A DNA stretch of 64,000 nucleotides from Piper betle. Taxonomy: Eukaryota > Streptophyta > Magnoliopsida > Piperales > Piperaceae. The stretch covers positions 1-64,000 of the forward strand of contig JAURVB010013256.1 in NCBI GenBank assembly GCA_033002965.1, read 5' to 3'. Both the position numbers and the translations under genes were made by a program. The stretch's first letter is position 1, and each line of letters starts with the position of its first letter. Positions 34,960 through 46,661 of the stretch are shown piece after piece. A model generated the notes under the pieces. It saw only the letters and a list, made by a program, of their open reading frames with translations, made no database searches and was not told the DNA's origin.

Positions 34960-35410
34960 TAGACCTTTTGTAGGGAGGCTACCACTACCATCTTCAGTGC
35001 TAGTGCCTCGCACACCCCGGCCGTAGCCTTTTTGTGGGGAAGCAATCACTGCACTCAGGTGATTGCTATGCCCCATTTGTGGGGAAGCTCTCACTACCAA
35101 TTCTGGTGCCAGTGCCTCGCATACCCCGGCCGTAGCCTTTATATGGGGAGGCTATCACTACACTCCAATGCCAGTGCCTTGTACACCCCGACCGTAGCCT
35201 TTCTATGGGGAGGCTATCACTGCACTCAGGTGATTGCTATGCCCCGTTTGTGGGGAAGCTCTCACTGCCAACTCTAGTGCCAGTGCCTCACACACCCCGG
35301 CCGTAGCCTTTTCATATGGATCCTATCACTGCACTCCAGTGCGATGGAGGAATCGTTGTGCCTTGCTCACCTCGGCCGTAGCCTTTTTAAGGGGCGGCTA
35401 TCACTAATCC
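34960..35410 (-). repeat. Minisatellite array type I (minus strand)
   Basis: About seven units carry CCCCGGCCGTAGCC followed by TTTTTATGGGG, the reverse complement of the unit at 10865-11520. Confidence 0.85.
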
Positions 35411-35631
35411 AAAACAATGTTAATGCATTACAAACTTTACGCATATAATACGACCCAGTGTCGGACTGAGTCAATTCTTTGACCCCGGTTGCACTCGGTG
35501 CATGGTGGTCGAATCTGGGCTCAGGCCGACCTAGGCTACCAACAATGAAAATACGATGTTCTACCTATTATACGTACCTGACTTGTGATTTCATCTGACT
35601 GTGACCCGTGAACACTAATCTAAATGAGGGC

Positions 35632-35659
35632 ATAAAATTATACATTAGTATAATTTTAT
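35632..35659. repeat. 28-bp LTR palindrome
   Basis: Perfect 12-bp arms as at 10622, with a four-base ATTA centre. Confidence 0.9.
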
Positions 35660-36467
35660 TTTGCATGAACCTACATGCAACGTACATGACTAATATACTA
35701 TCAATTTTAAATGATGTAATTAGTTCATGTTAGTCTTCATTTCTTATTAAATTTTCAGCAATTCTAATGATATTTAATTATTAATTATCCCCATCTAAAT
35801 CCCCATATCTAATTGATAATTTAATTATTAACATATCCCATACTTAATTCTTTTGTGTTTACCTTATATTCTAACTCAACCGCATCGAGTTCTCCTATAT
35901 TTACCTGGTTGCCATTCTACTTTAACAATTTATTTAACGACCCCAAAGCTCCCAGCTTTATTGTTGTCAACCTGTGAAAGCCGGTATTTTCACCTTGCAT
36001 GGTGACCAACCAGAAACGTGGCGGCCTCCATTTGCTGCCACGGCATCTCCAACTTGGCCACCACATGCAACCCTCAACCAGTCCTTGGCGACCCCAGTCC
36101 GGCCACCCAATCAGCAACCCCGACCTGACCACGGTGACTCCATGTGGGTCACATAATCAACCCATGACCCAAGGCGTCAACCCTAGTCGGCCACATAAGC
36201 AGCACCCGACCAGACCCATGACGACTACTCTAGTCTGCCACATAAACAGCACCCGACCAGCAACACCCAATTTCAGACCCCATCTTCTATCTACCCCACT
36301 GATCTGATTGGCAAAACCCCAAATATCTAATCTTTATCCGGTGCTATCTCATGAAACTCGGACTATACCCTATATGGGGACCTTAATTTTACCATTAATG
36401 GTGGCTGAGCAGCAGCCATGGCGACCATGTCCTGCCCCATGAAGGTGACGACCAGCACCACCCCAGC

Positions 36468-37123
36468 TGACGACAAGGAGAGCGTCGCGGCTTGTGGGGC
36501 GATTCCGGTGTCATGGCAGCAAGATGGTGGCTGGGGTTGGTCGTGGCGGCACGGCGATGGTACGGCAAGGTAGGGCGGCGTCGATTGGCGGTAGTACGAT
36601 GTTGGCACACAGCAGTGGCGGTGGCTAGGGTTTGGGGTGAGGAAGGTGTCAGGAGGGAAAAAAACACCCCTAGTGGCAAACTCGTAAATAAGTATTGACT
36701 TGATTCCTACTCGAGTCAAAATAATAACTAGTTCCTAATAAATCCTAAAAAAATCTGGAAAAATATGAAAAAATCCCATAAAATAGAACAAACACAACAA
36801 CATCCAAATGACATGCTCTATAACTAATAACCCACTTGAATATGATCTAATGCATCCTAATGCGTTATTCGGCTTAAAACTATTTCTCAGATTAAATTTA
36901 TCAAAAGAAAAATAATGCATACTTTCATATATTCTGATATCTCATTTCCCGCCATCTTTTTGTTGTTATCATTATATATTCAGGTACACCTGACTCTCAT
37001 CGCTCATAAGTCACGGCTGGCCTCGACTCAGCACGTGGTTCATGAAACTAACTTGACCCGAACCAACGGTTGGACCAACTGGTTCAGTAACGTAAAACTG
37101 TAACTCGAGTCACAAGTTTTACA
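36468..37123 (-). mobile_element. Family C LTR, 5' part (minus strand), right end of the 36-kb block
   Basis: From GTGGGGCGATTCCGGTG on it matches 7605-8259 of the solo C LTR in order (GTAAATAA-TATTGACT, ACTCGAGTCA, the TGCATACTTTCATATATTC block) and ends AGTTTTACA. TTTAA follows at 37124-37128 and precedes the C terminus at 1069 as well. Confidence 0.8.
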
Positions 37124-37624
37124 TTTAATACCAAGTCAGTAATATAAAAAATGGGTTATTAAACTATAGTCAGGTAGCAATCAGTATCGTTGAACCTAAA
37201 TAACATAATGAAAATAAATAAAGCTCGAAATTCTATTGAGTTGAATAATTTAAAATAATTGTATTAATAATATTTTAAAATTAGAATAATACAAATTATT
37301 TTAAATAATTTAATCGTACAACTTATTTAACTAAATTGGTATGAATAAGGATAGCGATTAAAGATTTAAAACCATAAACTAAACTATCAAGATTGTGGTT
37401 AAGTAATTATCGTCTCAAAGGAAAATATACCAATAATAGTAATTAAATATTTGTTTATAAGTTGATAATTATTTTATTATTTTTAAGTGTTAATTATGAT
37501 CTAGATTATTAATGTAAAGTAGGATTCAAATATTTATATCACATGAATAGTTTAATATTTAATATTGTTGTAATTTAATAGTGATATATATATTAGTCAA
37601 TTAGTTGCATGCATTTCTACTCGA

Positions 37625-37652
37625 ATAAAATTATACTTATGTATAATTTTAT
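37625..37652. repeat. 28-bp LTR palindrome
   Basis: Perfect 12-bp arms with a TTAT centre. Confidence 0.9.
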
Positions 37653-37849
37653 GTACTCGTTCAGATTAGGATCATTGGTCACAGTTGCGGGTTCAAAATA
37701 TCCAGGTCTGTATAATTATTTAAAATGTTGTATTTTTACTTTTGGACAACTTGGTCATCTTGAGCCCAGATTCGACCACCATGCACCGAGTGCAACCGGG
37801 GTTAAGGAATTGACTCAGTCTGACACGGGCTATGCCCTTCATAATCATA

Positions 37850-38190
37850 TAATGGACATGTCAAAATCGACCTGACAGCCATAATACAATAAATTGGACA
37901 TGGCAGATTGGACTAACCAGCCAATTACGAACATGGTGGACTGACCCATTAGCCAATAGATGCACATGGTGGACTGACCCATCAACCAACTAATGGACAT
38001 GGTGGATTGGTCTCACCAGCCGATAACAAATATGGCGAATTGGACTCCCCAGCCAGTAATGGATATGATGGACTGACCCATCAGCCAATAGATGGACATG
38101 GTGGACTGCCCATCAGCCAACTAATGGAGATAGTGGACTGAACCATGAGCTAATAAATAGACATGTTAGAATGGTCACAACAGCCATTAT
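37850..38190 (+). repeat. Minisatellite array type II variant
   Basis: About ten units of about 32 bp carry GGACATGGTGGACTGACCC and ATCAGCCAA. They are related to the type II unit by the GGACATG start and the CAGCCAAT end but with a different middle. Confidence 0.85.
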
Positions 38191-39059
38191 TATAGACAAT
38201 GATAGGCAGTTTATGGACTTGTTTTATTTAATTATACGGCTTAGTGGTTAATCACTAACGCAGAATTATCTCCACATGTTACCAACTGGAACTAAAGACT
38301 AAGAGATGACAGAGTGGTTCTTCTACCAACTCAGGTGGTGAACAGAGAATAAGCAGACTTCTCTTTTTACTTTTCTTGTGTTATAAATGTGGCTGTGAGA
38401 AATGGTCCAAGACTGTGGGATAATTACTTCATGAATTGTCATTTGAAACATCGTTCTTTTGAGTTAGAAATGGTAGACTTATTTGCTTTCATATTATTCA
38501 TGTACTTTTTAAGTAACACCCAGTCTGGTTAGGACTGGTCGTTATAGTGCTGGTTTTGTTAAATTTTGAGTAACACTTGGCAAGCAAGGCCCACAATATT
38601 GGTGGAAAATGGTGGGTCATTACAATTTTTCACAATATTGTGGGCCTTGCTAGCTAGGTGTTACTCAAAATTTAACAAAACCAACCCTATAATGACCAGT
38701 CCTAACCGGACCAGGTGTTACTTAAACGGTTACATGAATAATATGTAAGCAAATAAGTCTATCATTTTTAACTCAAAGAACTTATATTTCAAATGATAAT
38801 GTATGACATAATTTTCCCACAGTCTTGGACCATTTCTCATAGCCACCTTTATAACACAAGAAAAGTAAAAAGAGAAGTTCGCTTATTATCTGTTCACCAC
38901 CTGAGTTGGTAGATGAACCACCCTGTCGTCTTTTAGTCTTTAGTTCTAGCTGCTAACCTCCAGATGCAATTATACGTTAGTGATTAACTACTAAGGCGTA
39001 TAATTAAATAAAACAAGTCCATAAACACATCATTATCTATAATAATGGTTGTTGTGACC

Positions 39060-39710
39060 ATTCCAACATGTCTATTTATTAACTGATGGTTCAGTCCACC
39101 ATGTCCATTAGTTGGCTGATGGGTCAATCAACCATGTCCATCTATTGGCTGATGAGTTAGCCATCATGTCCATTACTTGCGGGCCAGTCCAATCCACCAT
39201 GTCTGTTATCGGCTAGTGAGCCTAATCCACCATGTCCATTAGTTTGCTCATGGGTCAGTCCACCATGTCCATCTATTGGCTAATGGGTCAGTCCACCATG
39301 TCTATAATTGGCTGGCAAGACCAATCCACCATGTCTAATTTATTGGCTGATAGATCAGTCCATCATGTCCACTACCGGTTGGCGAGTCCAATCCGCCATG
39401 TCCGTTATCGACTGGTGAGTCCAATCCACTATGTCCATAATTGGCTGGCGAGTCCAATTTGCCATGTCCAATTTATTTGCTGATGGGTCAGTCCATCATC
39501 TCCATTACCGGCTGGCGAGTCCAATCCCCCATGTCCAATTTATTGGCTGATGGGTCAGTCCATCATGTCCATTACCGACTGGCGAGTCTAATCCGCCATG
39601 TCCGTTATCGGCTAGTGAGTCCAATCTACCATGTCCATAATTTGCTGGAGAGTCCAATCCGCCATGTCCAATTTATTGGCTGATGGGTCAGTCCATCATG
39701 TCCATTTTTT
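39060..39710 (-). repeat. Minisatellite array type II variant (minus strand)
   Basis: About 20 units contain TGATGGGTCAGTCCATCATG or close forms. TGATGG and CCATCA make a perfect 6-bp dyad with a six-base loop. It is roughly twice as long as the inverted partner array at 37850. Confidence 0.87.
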
Positions 39711-39904
39711 TATTATGAAGGGCATAGCCTGTGTCAGACTGAGTAAATTCCTTCACCCCGGTTGCACTCAGTGCATGGTGGTCGAATTTGGGCTCAGGCT
39801 AACCAGGTTGTCCAGAAGGGAAAATACGACATTTTAAATAATTATACGGAACTAGATATTTCGAACTTGTAGCTGCGACCAATGATCCTAATCTGAACGA
39901 GAAC

Positions 39905-39932
39905 ATAAAATTATACGTAAGTATAATTTTAT
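39905..39932. repeat. 28-bp LTR palindrome
   Basis: Perfect 12-bp arms with a GTAA centre. Confidence 0.9.
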
Positions 39933-41736
39933 TCAAGTAGAAATGCATGCAGCTATATGTCTAATATATATATTAAAATTTTGACAACATAACATGTAAC
40001 AATTCAAAAATATTAAATATTAAATTCTCAACAAATTTAATGAGATGATTAATTATTCATGTGATATAATCATTTATGTCTTATTTACATTTTAAATTAA
40101 ATATCTAAATCATAATTAATACCTAAGAATTGATAAAATAATTATTACTATTAAACAAGTATTTAATTGTCCTTTGCGATGATAATTACTTAACCCTGAT
40201 CTTGATGATTTAATTTACGGTTATAATTGTCATTTGCTACTAATAATTATAACAATTTAATTAATTAATTTTTTTGATTAAATTATTTAAAATAATTTTT
40301 ATTATTCAAAAATATTATTAGTACAATTATTTTAAATTTTTTGACACAATAAAATTTCGAACTTTATTTATTTTCATTATACTATTTAGGTTCGACGCTA
40401 GTGATTGTTACTCGACATAGTTTAATAACCCATTTTCTACATTATTAACTCGTTATTAAAATAATTATTTTATTTATGTAATATTAAATTTAATATTGTA
40501 AAGGTAAAATCTATATTTTATTAATCCCTTATAAACATCCAATTTAAAATTAATCACTTATAGTATGCCGATTAATTATATACTATTTATCAATACAGTA
40601 TTTTATAATTACTCATGTCTATGTCGATTTCATCCAATAATCAATTAGTTTGGTAACTTTACCCATAACCAATTAAAATGATTATTTTTAAAGATTTATT
40701 ATAAGTTAGTATTATTGTATCGAGTCAAGCCATATTTACAAAACTACCATCTTCTTCTTCCCCAACGTCCCTTCTTCTCCAAACTCCATCTTTGCACCAA
40801 AAACCAGTCTTGGCATCTTCTTCTTCAACCCAAAACCAGATCACTTCCTTCCCTAATTGCTTCCCTTCCCTAGCAACCCAATTGGAAGCCTAAAGCTTGT
40901 GCCTTTCAGCAACCATCCACGTCCAACTCTGTTCTGCACCAAGACGCGACTTCTGGCCAGCAGCATCGCCGAGACTGCAAATTGAACTCCGTCTGGCCAG
41001 CAGCACTACCGGGAACTCTTCCCTTCTCCCTGCACGACAACCCAACGTCAAGGCCAAGCGCTGTGAGCATGCACGGCGTGAGCCTTGGCCGGCGAACTGG
41101 TATAGATGTTTGTAATTCCTCCACAGCGTTGCTCCCTACAACTCTGCCCATAACCAGCTGTAATTCCGCCACCACTTGGAAACCAGGGACATGGCGAGCC
41201 CTCCCTTTGACCCAGCAGCAAGAGAGGATGTCGGGGTTGTGAGGGTATGCCTTGCAAACATTTTTATGGTCACCCATCTTGCCAAATTTTCAGACTATTC
41301 GGCCATGGAGGGGATTCCAATTTTCAGTTTAGTTCTTGCTGTTTATTTTTTATTTCAGACTTGATTTCTCATGATTATCAAGCTTATTATCAATAAAAAA
41401 GACATATGAATGCATGAAAATAAAGAAGAGGAAGATAGCAAGGATACCCAAGCAAAGAAGAAACACTGGCAAGGAAGAGGAGAACTAGGCGGCTAAAGTG
41501 AAGAAGATGCCCCTACACCTGTGGGTGAAAAATGACGTCCTCTTTCAAAATTTATAAAAATGAAAATGACGGCTAAGGTATGTGAAAACACCCCTAGAGC
41601 CGTATTTCATTTAACCGGGGAAATAATAAAATGGGTAAATAATTAACCGGGTAAAGAATACACGTTCGGTCCTTCCCAGACCGCGTTCGGTCCTTCCCAG
41701 ACAGTGTCCGCATCCTTTTTTTTCAAGGTCTTTACA

Positions 41737-41972
41737 ACCACAATCCCACCAATAGCTATTGTCACCAAAAGTTCTCGGCAAACTACTGGAAAGCAGGATG
41801 AAAACCATTGATCCTACCGAAAAACCACTGAAACCCGCTAGAAAATTGGATTCGCTCGATATTACCAATTCTTCCTCCGAGCTCATCCAAACTTTGGAAG
41901 CCCTCAAGCACCAAATTCGAGCTTTGAGACGTGCAAAGAAACCCTAGCCGTTGCAAATTGCCGAAGACACGA
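41737..41972 (+). other. Unassigned short open frame (41759-41947)
   Basis: A 62-codon frame encodes a lysine- and leucine-rich peptide ending IQTLEALKHQIRALRRAKKP, which looks helical. It has GC content and codon look unlike the adjacent LTRs. It could be the end of a gag coiled coil from an element not otherwise present, or a gene scrap. I do not recognise the family. Confidence 0.3.
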
Positions 41973-42130
41973 TGTCACGACCTGCCATTTTTCACAATAT
42001 TGTGAGCCTAACTGGTTAGGCGTTACTTGAAATTATACCAAACCAACCCTGTAACGACCAGCCCTAACCGGTCAGGGTGTAACTTTTATGTTACATGATT
42101 TCTATCAAACCCATAAGTATGACTCATTCT
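41973..42130 (-). mobile_element. LTR end fragment of A/B type (minus strand)
   Basis: It matches the complement of 22490-22631 (CAATATTGTGAGCCTAACTGG, CCAGCCCTAACCGG, CATAAGTATGACTCATT). About 155 bp, truncated at both sides apart from the terminal TGTCACGACC. Confidence 0.75.
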
Positions 42131-43220
42131 AAACTCCCTACCCAGGCCTATGTATATGTAGTTTTCGCATTTTTGATGAGATATGAGACAAGGGAAATCG
42201 ACGGCGACGCCTTGTGAGATAGGGGGTGTGTTTGTCGAGGGATCCTGATAACTCCACCTCTGAGTTCCTCAAACTCGGAGAAGTGTGGATGTTTAAGGGT
42301 ACTACTATGCAGCACATGTCTAAACTTGTGGCATAAAAGGATACTGTAGGTGCATGCCTGAGAGTACTCGGACTCGTTATTCGGGGCCAAGAGTAATATG
42401 GATGATGTAGAGGGCTTAGTGGAAAGAAATTGATTTTCCCGCGGAAAGGGATTGTTTAAATGGTAAAGGAAAGAGCATGTTATTGAAAGGACATGGAAAG
42501 GGGATGCTACCGCCCGTGGTCGATGGCTCCTATTATTACCCTTATGATAGTTCATGATGAAGTATACGAGGTTTTTATTCAATAGGAGGGTTAGCTCCCT
42601 ATATCAGATTGATATTAGTCATTTCTAGACCGGTAGCACTCTTTACTGACATCTTTTTAATATATATGTAGGTGAGACATGCGAGGAAGGACCACTGTCA
42701 GGATTGCAGAGGAGCGCAATGAAATTGCGCAGACATCTACCTGCCGAGTATACATAATGATGATGTGTATTGAAATGTGCAGTTTACGAAATTTAAATGA
42801 TATCCTGTGAGATTACTATAAATGTTTTGCGTGTGAATGAAAATGGAAAGTTGAAAATGAATAGGGTGAGCTATGGAGTGAGGGTAACTAGAATGTGAGA
42901 TCATGTTGTGTTTGGATTCTGCTTTCCATTTTTATCATTGTAAATATATAATGTTATTATTGATAGGGTAATCCATATTGCACTTTTAGTGGAAACTCTG
43001 TCCTATTGGTTGTTATTTTAAAATAGAAATTTGTTTAAAACTTTTGTCCCATTGGTTTGTTTGTGTTCTTGTTTGCTCATCATAGCATGCATGTAGGACC
43101 ACATTAGAACCCAAGCATCTCATCCATGTTTTGCACGTGACATCATCATCTTAAGACGCTGAGCGTAGATCCGGGTCAGCTTAACCAAATCAAGTAGATT
43201 ACAAACATTCAGTCGCTGGT
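42131..43220 (+). mobile_element. Family C-type LTR, 3' half (plus strand)
   Basis: It resembles the complement of 1069-2160: the CCCAGGCCTATGTATATG block, CTGAGAGTACTCGG, TTTTAATATATATGTAGGTGA, ATAGCATGCATGTAGGACC, and an ending near CTGGTGACATTTTGGG. It leads into degenerate pol, so it is the 5' LTR of the next element. The LTR-interior boundary and primer site cannot be seen. Confidence 0.7.
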
Positions 43221-45470
43221 GACATTTTGGGTCAGTTCATGGGTGTCAAGTTAGGGCATTCACTATCAGTGTCCACTCCTACCGGTAGTGTGATAGCTAC
43301 GGGCGAGTGTGTGCATAATGTCCCTATTGAGATTTAGCAGTGACAACTTGTAGCTCATTTGATATGATTCAGGCTACAAGAATTTGACGTGATATTTGGA
43401 ATGAACTGAGTGTCAAAGCAAGGAGCTTTGATAGATTGCCAAAGAAAGACGGTAACCTTCCACAATGGAAGATGCCACTTTCTTTTCCAAGGTCAGGACA
43501 GAGATAGAGAACAAGAATGGATATCATAATAGAATGCAGTGAGACAACTAGACAGAGGCAATGAACTAATAATGGCAGAGTTAGTTTTTGCTGAGCAGAG
43601 TTGTTCAGGGGACAAGCCGAGCATTGACGAGATTCCAGTGGTTAGAGAATTCGCTGACAAATTCCTAGAGGAAATTACTAGATTGCCACCAGACTGAGAG
43701 GTAGACCTTGCCATTGAGCTGATGCCTGGAGCAACAACAATTTCTAGAGTTGCACAGGATGGCACCTCCTGAAATCAAGGAACTCAAGGAACAGTTACAA
43801 ACACTATTGAATCAAGGATAAGACTAAGTGTTTCCCCATGGGGTGCACCAGTGTTATTCATGACGAATAAGGATAGAAACTGCATTTATGCATCGATTAC
43901 GCTAAACTATGTGACTATTAAGAATAGGTACCCTCTTCCTTGAATTTACAACCTATTTGATCAGTTTAGCTCAGCAGTCGTCTTCTCGAAGATTGATTTG
44001 AGGTCAGGATACTACTAGTTGAAGATTAGAGCAGAAGTCATTCCTCAGACTGCATTCAGAACAAGATATAGACACTACAAATTTTTTGTCATGCCTTTTG
44101 GATTGTCCAATGCTCCAACAGCATTTGTGGACTTGATAAATAGAGTGTGCAGTCCATATGTGGACCAGTTTGTGATTGTCTTTGCAGACAACATACTGGT
44201 ATAGTCTTCAACGATGGAAGAGCATGAGCGACATCTGATGATAGTGTTGCAGACCCTGAGAGAGGATAAGTTGTACTGGAAGTTCTTGGCCACATCATCT
44301 CAGCAACAGACATCAGTAAACCCAGCCAATATAGAACCAGTAGTCCAGTGGTAATAGCTGAAGACACCTTCGGAGGTTCAGAGTTTCGTAGGCCTAGTAG
44401 GGTATTTTGTACAGCTCATTCGGGGCTTCTCTTCCATAGCAGCCCCTCTTACACGGCTAACTAGGAAGGACGAATGGTTCAAATGGACGAAGGAATGTGA
44501 GCAAAGTTTCAGAATGCTGAAGGAGAGATTAACTTTGGCTGCTATCCTCACATTATGTGAGGGACACGAGTATTTTGCAATTTACACAGATGCCTCTAGA
44601 ATTAGACTAGGTTGTGTTTTGATGCAGAAGGATAAGGTTATAGCTTATGGATCTCGCCAACTCAAGGTGCATGAGCGTTACTATCCTATGCACGAAGTAC
44701 TGAGAATATGGAGGCACTACTTGTATGGAACATCTTTTATACTTTTGAATGATATATCTACATGCTGAAGGATTGGAATAGTAGACAGAGAAGATGGTTA
44801 GAGATGTTAGCAGATTACGTAAATTGAAATAGCGTACCACGAGGGCAAAGCGAATGTGGTAGCAGATGCATTGAGCAGGAAGCCAGGAGTTTCATACATT
44901 GCAGGATTGGTAGCGAACCAGTATTAGTTGGGCCAGAGATGATCTAGTAGACACATGAAGTGGTAGTGCATATCAAGAAGAGGATGAGGTCAGCCCAGGA
45001 CAAACAGAAAAGTTATGCTGATCAGCACAGATGTGAGTTTCATTTCGGGAAGCAAGGGAAACTAAATGTGCAATATATTGGAGTGTTTGATGTGATTGAG
45101 TTCATTGGGCCCGTGGCTTATAGGCTAGCATTGCCGCCTCACCTAACAGTTGTGAATATTGTCTTCCATGTGTCAATGCTGAAGAAATACCATCCAGATA
45201 ACTCTCATGTTGTTAGTTTTTGAGAGATAGAGCTGCAACCAAACTGGACATGTCCAAAAGAAGTAGTTCGGATGGTGGATTGCAGAGTGAAGGTTCTCTA
45301 AACAAATGATGTTCCCCTAGTACTAGTGCAATGCACTCAAAGAAGGCAAAGAATCTACATGGGAACACGAGGATGAGATGAAGAAGCGATACCCGTAGAT
45401 ATTCGAGCAACGAGCTTCACAACCAGGGACCTTACCATATATTATTTTTTCAGATTATGGTTGAGTTTGA
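43221..45470 (+). pseudogene. Chromovirus-type gypsy pol, heavily degenerate, with chromodomain remnant
   Basis: Pieces in order: protease-like VIFGMN (about 43393), linker AELVFAEQSCSGDKPSIDEI, reverse transcriptase pieces [25 protein letters not shown] and [20 protein letters not shown] (about 43840-44140), RNase [20 protein letters not shown] (44565-44640) and [11 protein letters not shown]. After a large deletion come the end of integrase (PVAYRLALPPHLTVVNIVFH, MLKKYHPD) and chromodomain sequence (about 45225-45400). The active-site pair reads ADN instead of VDD near 44186 and a stop follows. Many stops and shifts make it dead. Chromodomains steer integration toward marked chromatin. Confidence 0.82.
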
Positions 45471-45925
45471 AACTTCCTTGGTTAAAATTTCGAGGACGAA
45501 ATTTTTCTAAGCAAGGATAACTCAAGTCAAAGTTTTAGCTAACCAGTCAGTTGAGATGAGTTAGTTTCATGAACCACGTGTTGAGTCGAGACCAACCATG
45601 AGTTATAAACGATGAGGGACTTGAATATATAATGATAATGTCGGAAAAATGGTGAGAAATGAGTTATCAGAATATATGAATGTATACAATATATTTTTTA
45701 TATATTTGATTGTAGAATTATTTTTAAACCGAATGACACAGTAGGACGCGTTATAAGGTAGTTTGGGTGGGTCATTAGTTAAAGAACATGTCATTGTGAT
45801 GTTATGGTGTGCATTATATATTATAAGATTTTTTTCCTATTTTTAGGGATTTTTTTATATTTATTATGAGTTTGTTATTATTTTTAACTTGAGTCGGAGT
45901 TGATTCAAGTTTTATTCACAAGTTT
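45471..45925 (+). mobile_element. Polypurine region and start of a C-type 3' LTR
   Basis: TTTCGAGGACGAAATTTTT (about 45488) is the sequence normally next to the polypurine tract of this group. After a diverged boundary the sequence matches the complement of 36900-37110 (GTTAGTTTCATGAACCACGTG, GAGTTATAAACGATGAGGG). It is cut by the B LTR at 45926. Confidence 0.7.
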
Positions 45926-46421
45926 TGTAAAGACCGTGGAAAAAAAAAATTTGGACGCGGACGCAGTTCGGGAAGGACATAACGTGTTATATTTTTTTAC
46001 CCGTTTAATTCTACCCAGTTAATTATTTACCCATTTTATTATTTACCCGGTTAAATGAAATACGGGTGTAGAGGTGTTTATACATACCCTAGCCATCATT
46101 TTCATTTTTATAAATTTGGAAAGGGGACATCATTTTTCACATATGGGTGTAAGGGCGTCTTCCTCACTTTAGCCGCCTAGTTCTCCTCTTCCTTACCGGG
46201 GCTTCTTCCTTTCTTAGGTATCCTTCTTATCTCCCTATTCTTAGTTTGCATGCATGTTCTTTTAAATTGATAGTAAGCTTGTTAATCATGTAACTTAAGT
46301 CTCAAATCAACAAGAAAGAAAAGAACTAAACTAAATTGGAAAACTGAAATCCCATCCATGGCCGACGGGGGCAAATTGTTGGCGAGTGGGGCAACTGTAA
46401 ACAAGTTTGCAAGGCTTCCCC

Positions 46422-46661
46422 TCACACCCCCGACGACCCCTCTGGTTGCTGGGTCGAAGGGATGGCTTCCCATGTCCCTGTTTTCAGTGTGGGTGGCAGA
46501 ATTGCAGCTGTAAAGGGGCGGAGTAGCAAGGGTGATAAAAGTGGCGACGTTCTGCTGCAATAGGTGCTGTAATGGACTTTCGGAGGAGTAGACACCGGTT
46601 GTGCTTCGTCGACAGCATCATGGGTTCCATCACAGTAGTTCAGGCCGCCGAAATAATCCAC
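46422..46661 (-). other. Conserved antisense open frame in B LTR
   Basis: The start MDYFGGLNYCDGTHDAVDEA is nearly repeated by frames at 52693-52893 (MDCSGGLNCCEGTHDAIGEA) and 60691-61017 (MDCSGGLNCCEGTHDAVDEA), always antisense to the LTR. It shares AQPVSTP and FTAAILPPT with the 60691 frame. No known domain is recognised. Similarity may simply reflect LTR homology, so coding status is unproven. Confidence 0.35.

Larger units (their letters stand above)
34263..36467 (-). mobile_element. Family B LTR (minus strand), truncated at its 5' end
   Basis: It starts at TAACGACCCGCC, complement of the B LTR end, and mirrors 9800-11900: terminal block, array type I at 34960-35410, palindrome at 35632-35659, then the block matching 9806-10370. 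It is cut at about 36467 and passes into a family C LTR. The segments 34370-34663 and 34664-34957 are a 294-bp tandem duplication. Confidence 0.8.
37124..38624 (+). mobile_element. Family B LTR, right part of the split copy
   Basis: It resumes the LTR left at 1068. After TTTAATA the sequence follows 47393 onward (CAGTAAT, GGGTTATTAAACTATAG). It includes the palindrome at 37625-37652, the GCACCGAGTGCAACCGG block, array type II variant at 37850-38190 and the terminus GGGTCATTACA. Confidence 0.82.
38625..41736 (-). mobile_element. Family B LTR (minus strand), tail to tail with the previous LTR
   Basis: It begins with TTTTTCACAATATTGTGGGCC directly at the end of the plus LTR, without the expected TGTAACGACCCGCC, and runs to AGGTCTTTACA at 41736. 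It holds array type II variant at 39060-39710, the palindrome at 39905-39932, an AT-rich block, a pyrimidine-rich CTTCTTCTTC start near 40750, and a GC-balanced block at 40800-41330. Open frames on both strands of that block (for example 40906-41277 minus) are not kept between LTR copies. Confidence 0.82.
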
